Part shown: positions 21,232-22,416 of the stretch, piece after piece
Layout: the number at the start of each line of letters is the position of its first letter
Numbering within the stretch: the first letter of the stretch is position 1
Assembly: GCA_021413665.1 (NCBI GenBank)
Contig: JAIOPW010000317.1
Coordinates: forward strand, 1-22,416
DNA: 22,416 nucleotides
Reading direction: 5' to 3'
DNA from: Rhodocyclales bacterium
GTDB taxonomy: Bacteria > Pseudomonadota > Gammaproteobacteria > Burkholderiales > Rhodocyclaceae
Notes under the pieces: generated by a model
What the model saw: only the letters and a program-made list of their open reading frames with translations
What the model was told of the DNA's origin: nothing
Database searches by the model: none
Translations under genes and position numbers: made by a program

Positions 21232-22416
21232 TCATTTTGCCGCAGCCTGGCCCGACAGTACCAGCTTGCGCTCGCCCCTGGCATACAGGGGCAGTTCGGC
21301 CACGTCCGCCCAGGGGATGGCGAAACGGCGATAGTCGGGCGCCAGGACCAGCCCCGACTGGCCACTGGAATGCATCGCACGCGACGCGGCGGGATCGCCC
21401 AGGTCGTAGATGGCGCGCAGGCTCGCGGCGTGCTCGTTGAGGTAGGGCTCGTCGCCCTTCAGGTGATAGCGGGCAACGTTCACGGTGTAGTTGTCGCCGC
21501 CGCTGGCGACGCGCAGTTCAAACATGGGCGCCAGCGCCCTGACCCGCGAAAACGGACGATGTTCCGATCGCGCCTGGTGCAGCGTGCCCCATTGCCATTT
21601 CGCCGGGTCCGGGCCCAGCTTCTGCCGCAGCTCGTCCAGCGCGCGGTCCAGAGAGCGATCGACCAGTACCGCGCAGGTCTCGGCCACCGGGGTGGTCTTG
21701 TCGTCGCACCACCAGGCATCGTTTCGTTCGAGGACCCCTTCCAGCGCCGCACGGAAATCGCTGCGGCCAACCTGACGCAGGTAGCTCTCCTCGCCACCCA
21801 TTTCATCGACGAACACAGCCCGTGTCAGCTCCCGCGCCCAGGCGGCGAAAATCAGCGGCGCCGCATCGGCGGCACGCATCTCGCCATTGAACCCCGCCAG
21901 CCGTTCCATGGCAGCGGCCCCCAGTGCGTGGGTCGGCTTGGCGTTTCGCAACCAGGGCAGCAGGCGCTGCGCCGCCGGCGACACGATGTCAGCCTGGATC
22001 AGGCGCAGGCTTTCATGGTCATGCCTTTTCTTCGCCCGCAGCAGGGTTTCGATGCGGTGCTGGCGATAGGGCAGCGCCCATTCGCCGGCAATGTAATGCG
22101 GGTAGTCGGGGCCGTGGATGCGCTGGTTGGCGGTGGCGATCCAGCCTCGCGGCGGATCGACCTCGCGTGGCGTTTTCGCCCGGTCGAGAAAACCGGTCCA
22201 GTCGTAGCGCGCTTCCCACCCTGGCGCCGGCGCCATGCCGCGCAGGTCGTTATCGGGACCACGCAGCGGAACGCGGCCGGCGGCAATGAAGCCGATGCTG
22301 CCGGCGGTATCGGCTACCACCATGTTCTGCATCGGCGCCACGTACTTTTCCGCCGCCTTGATGAATTCCGCAACCGACCCGGCGATGTTGATGCCGAGGC
22401 CAGCATCGATGCTGGT
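21232..22416 (-). CDS. Penicillin acylase family (Ntn-hydrolase), C-terminal part; 5' end off the right edge
   Basis: The last 394 residues of a penicillin-amidase-family protein; the frame is open to the window edge with no start needed inside. Family landmarks are VAPMQNMVVADTAGSIGF, GRVPLRGPDNDLRGMAPAPG and the Trp/Tyr-rich WEARYDWTGF, which follow the beta-chain start in homologues. GWIATANQRIHG and SGQSGLVLAP-type motifs come later. Full members are usually 750-850 aa, made as a precursor that cuts itself to expose an N-terminal Ser. That Ser, the alpha chain and any signal peptide are outside the window. The family cleaves amides of acyl groups (penicillins, homoserine lactones and others) in the periplasm, and the substrate here is unknown. 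Probably cotranscribed with the downstream crotonase. Confidence 0.9.
   Translation of the reverse strand, partial: TSIDAGLGINIAGSVAEFIKAAEKYVAPMQNMVVADTAGSIGFIAAGRVPLRGPDNDLRGMAPAPGWEARYDWTGFLDRAKTPREVDPPRGWIATANQRIHGPDYPHYIAGEWALPYRQHRIETLLRAKKRHDHESLRLIQADIVSPAAQRLLPWLRNAKPTHALGAAAMERLAGFNGEMRAADAAPLIFAAWARELTRAVFVDEMGGEESYLRQVGRSDFRAALEGVLERNDAWWCDDKTTPVAETCAVLVDRSLDRALDELRQKLGPDPAKWQWGTLHQARSEHRPFSRVRALAPMFELRVASGGDNYTVNVARYHLKGDEPYLNEHAASLRAIYDLGDPAASRAMHSSGQSGLVLAPDYRRFAIPWADVAELPLYARGERKLVLSGQAAAK

Overview
This window is high-GC, densely packed bacterial chromosome. The gene complement and the detailed motifs of SMC, QueF, DsbA/DsbB, RutE-type and HpaI proteins point to a betaproteobacterium, probably an aromatic-degrading environmental lineage near Rhodocyclales. 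That placement is inferred from protein character only. I see no tRNA, rRNA, CRISPR array, insertion sequence or prophage, and no gene-free stretch over 300 bases.

Layout. (1) 1-2918, minus: smc, entering from the left edge with a GTG start, back-to-back with queF (3010-3441, plus). (2) 3586-7570, minus: a catabolic unit of a periplasmic binding protein, a feruloyl-CoA-synthase-type ligase and a crotonase. It faces a divergent MarR regulator (7726-8166) across a promoter that carries a clear inverted-repeat operator. The layout resembles hydroxycinnamate (CouR-type) catabolic loci. The ligase is broken by one in-frame TGA at codon 400, where a Gly codon (GGA) is expected. (3) 8233-9426, plus: a 72-aa HTH protein and two overlapping hotdog thioesterases. 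(4) 9504-14080, minus: lysR, hpaI, rutE-like, gabD and a LysE-type exporter. This looks like a unit that makes succinate semialdehyde by aldol cleavage, oxidises or reduces it, and exports something. (5) 14177-15600, plus: dsbA-dsbB, with an unusual CNHC active site in DsbA, then a small unknown ORF. (6) 15649-20254, minus: a complete branched-chain/HAAT-type ABC importer in the order livG-livF-livK-livH-livM, with a good sigma-70-like promoter upstream. (7) 20403-22416, minus: a crotonase lacking both catalytic glutamates, preceded by the C-terminal part of a penicillin-acylase-family hydrolase that runs off the right edge.

How it fits together. Much of the window concerns uptake and CoA-dependent breakdown of organic acids: two HAAT binding proteins, one full importer, an acid-CoA ligase, two crotonases, two thioesterases, an aldolase and semialdehyde enzymes. 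Housekeeping genes (smc, queF, dsbAB) are interspersed. I do not see a convincing undescribed multi-gene system. The observations most worth checking are the ligase nonsense codon, the MarR and LysR operators, the Arg-for-Lys change in the LivF Walker A motif, the CNHC DsbA, the Glu-less crotonase and a 22-bp element found three times between genes.
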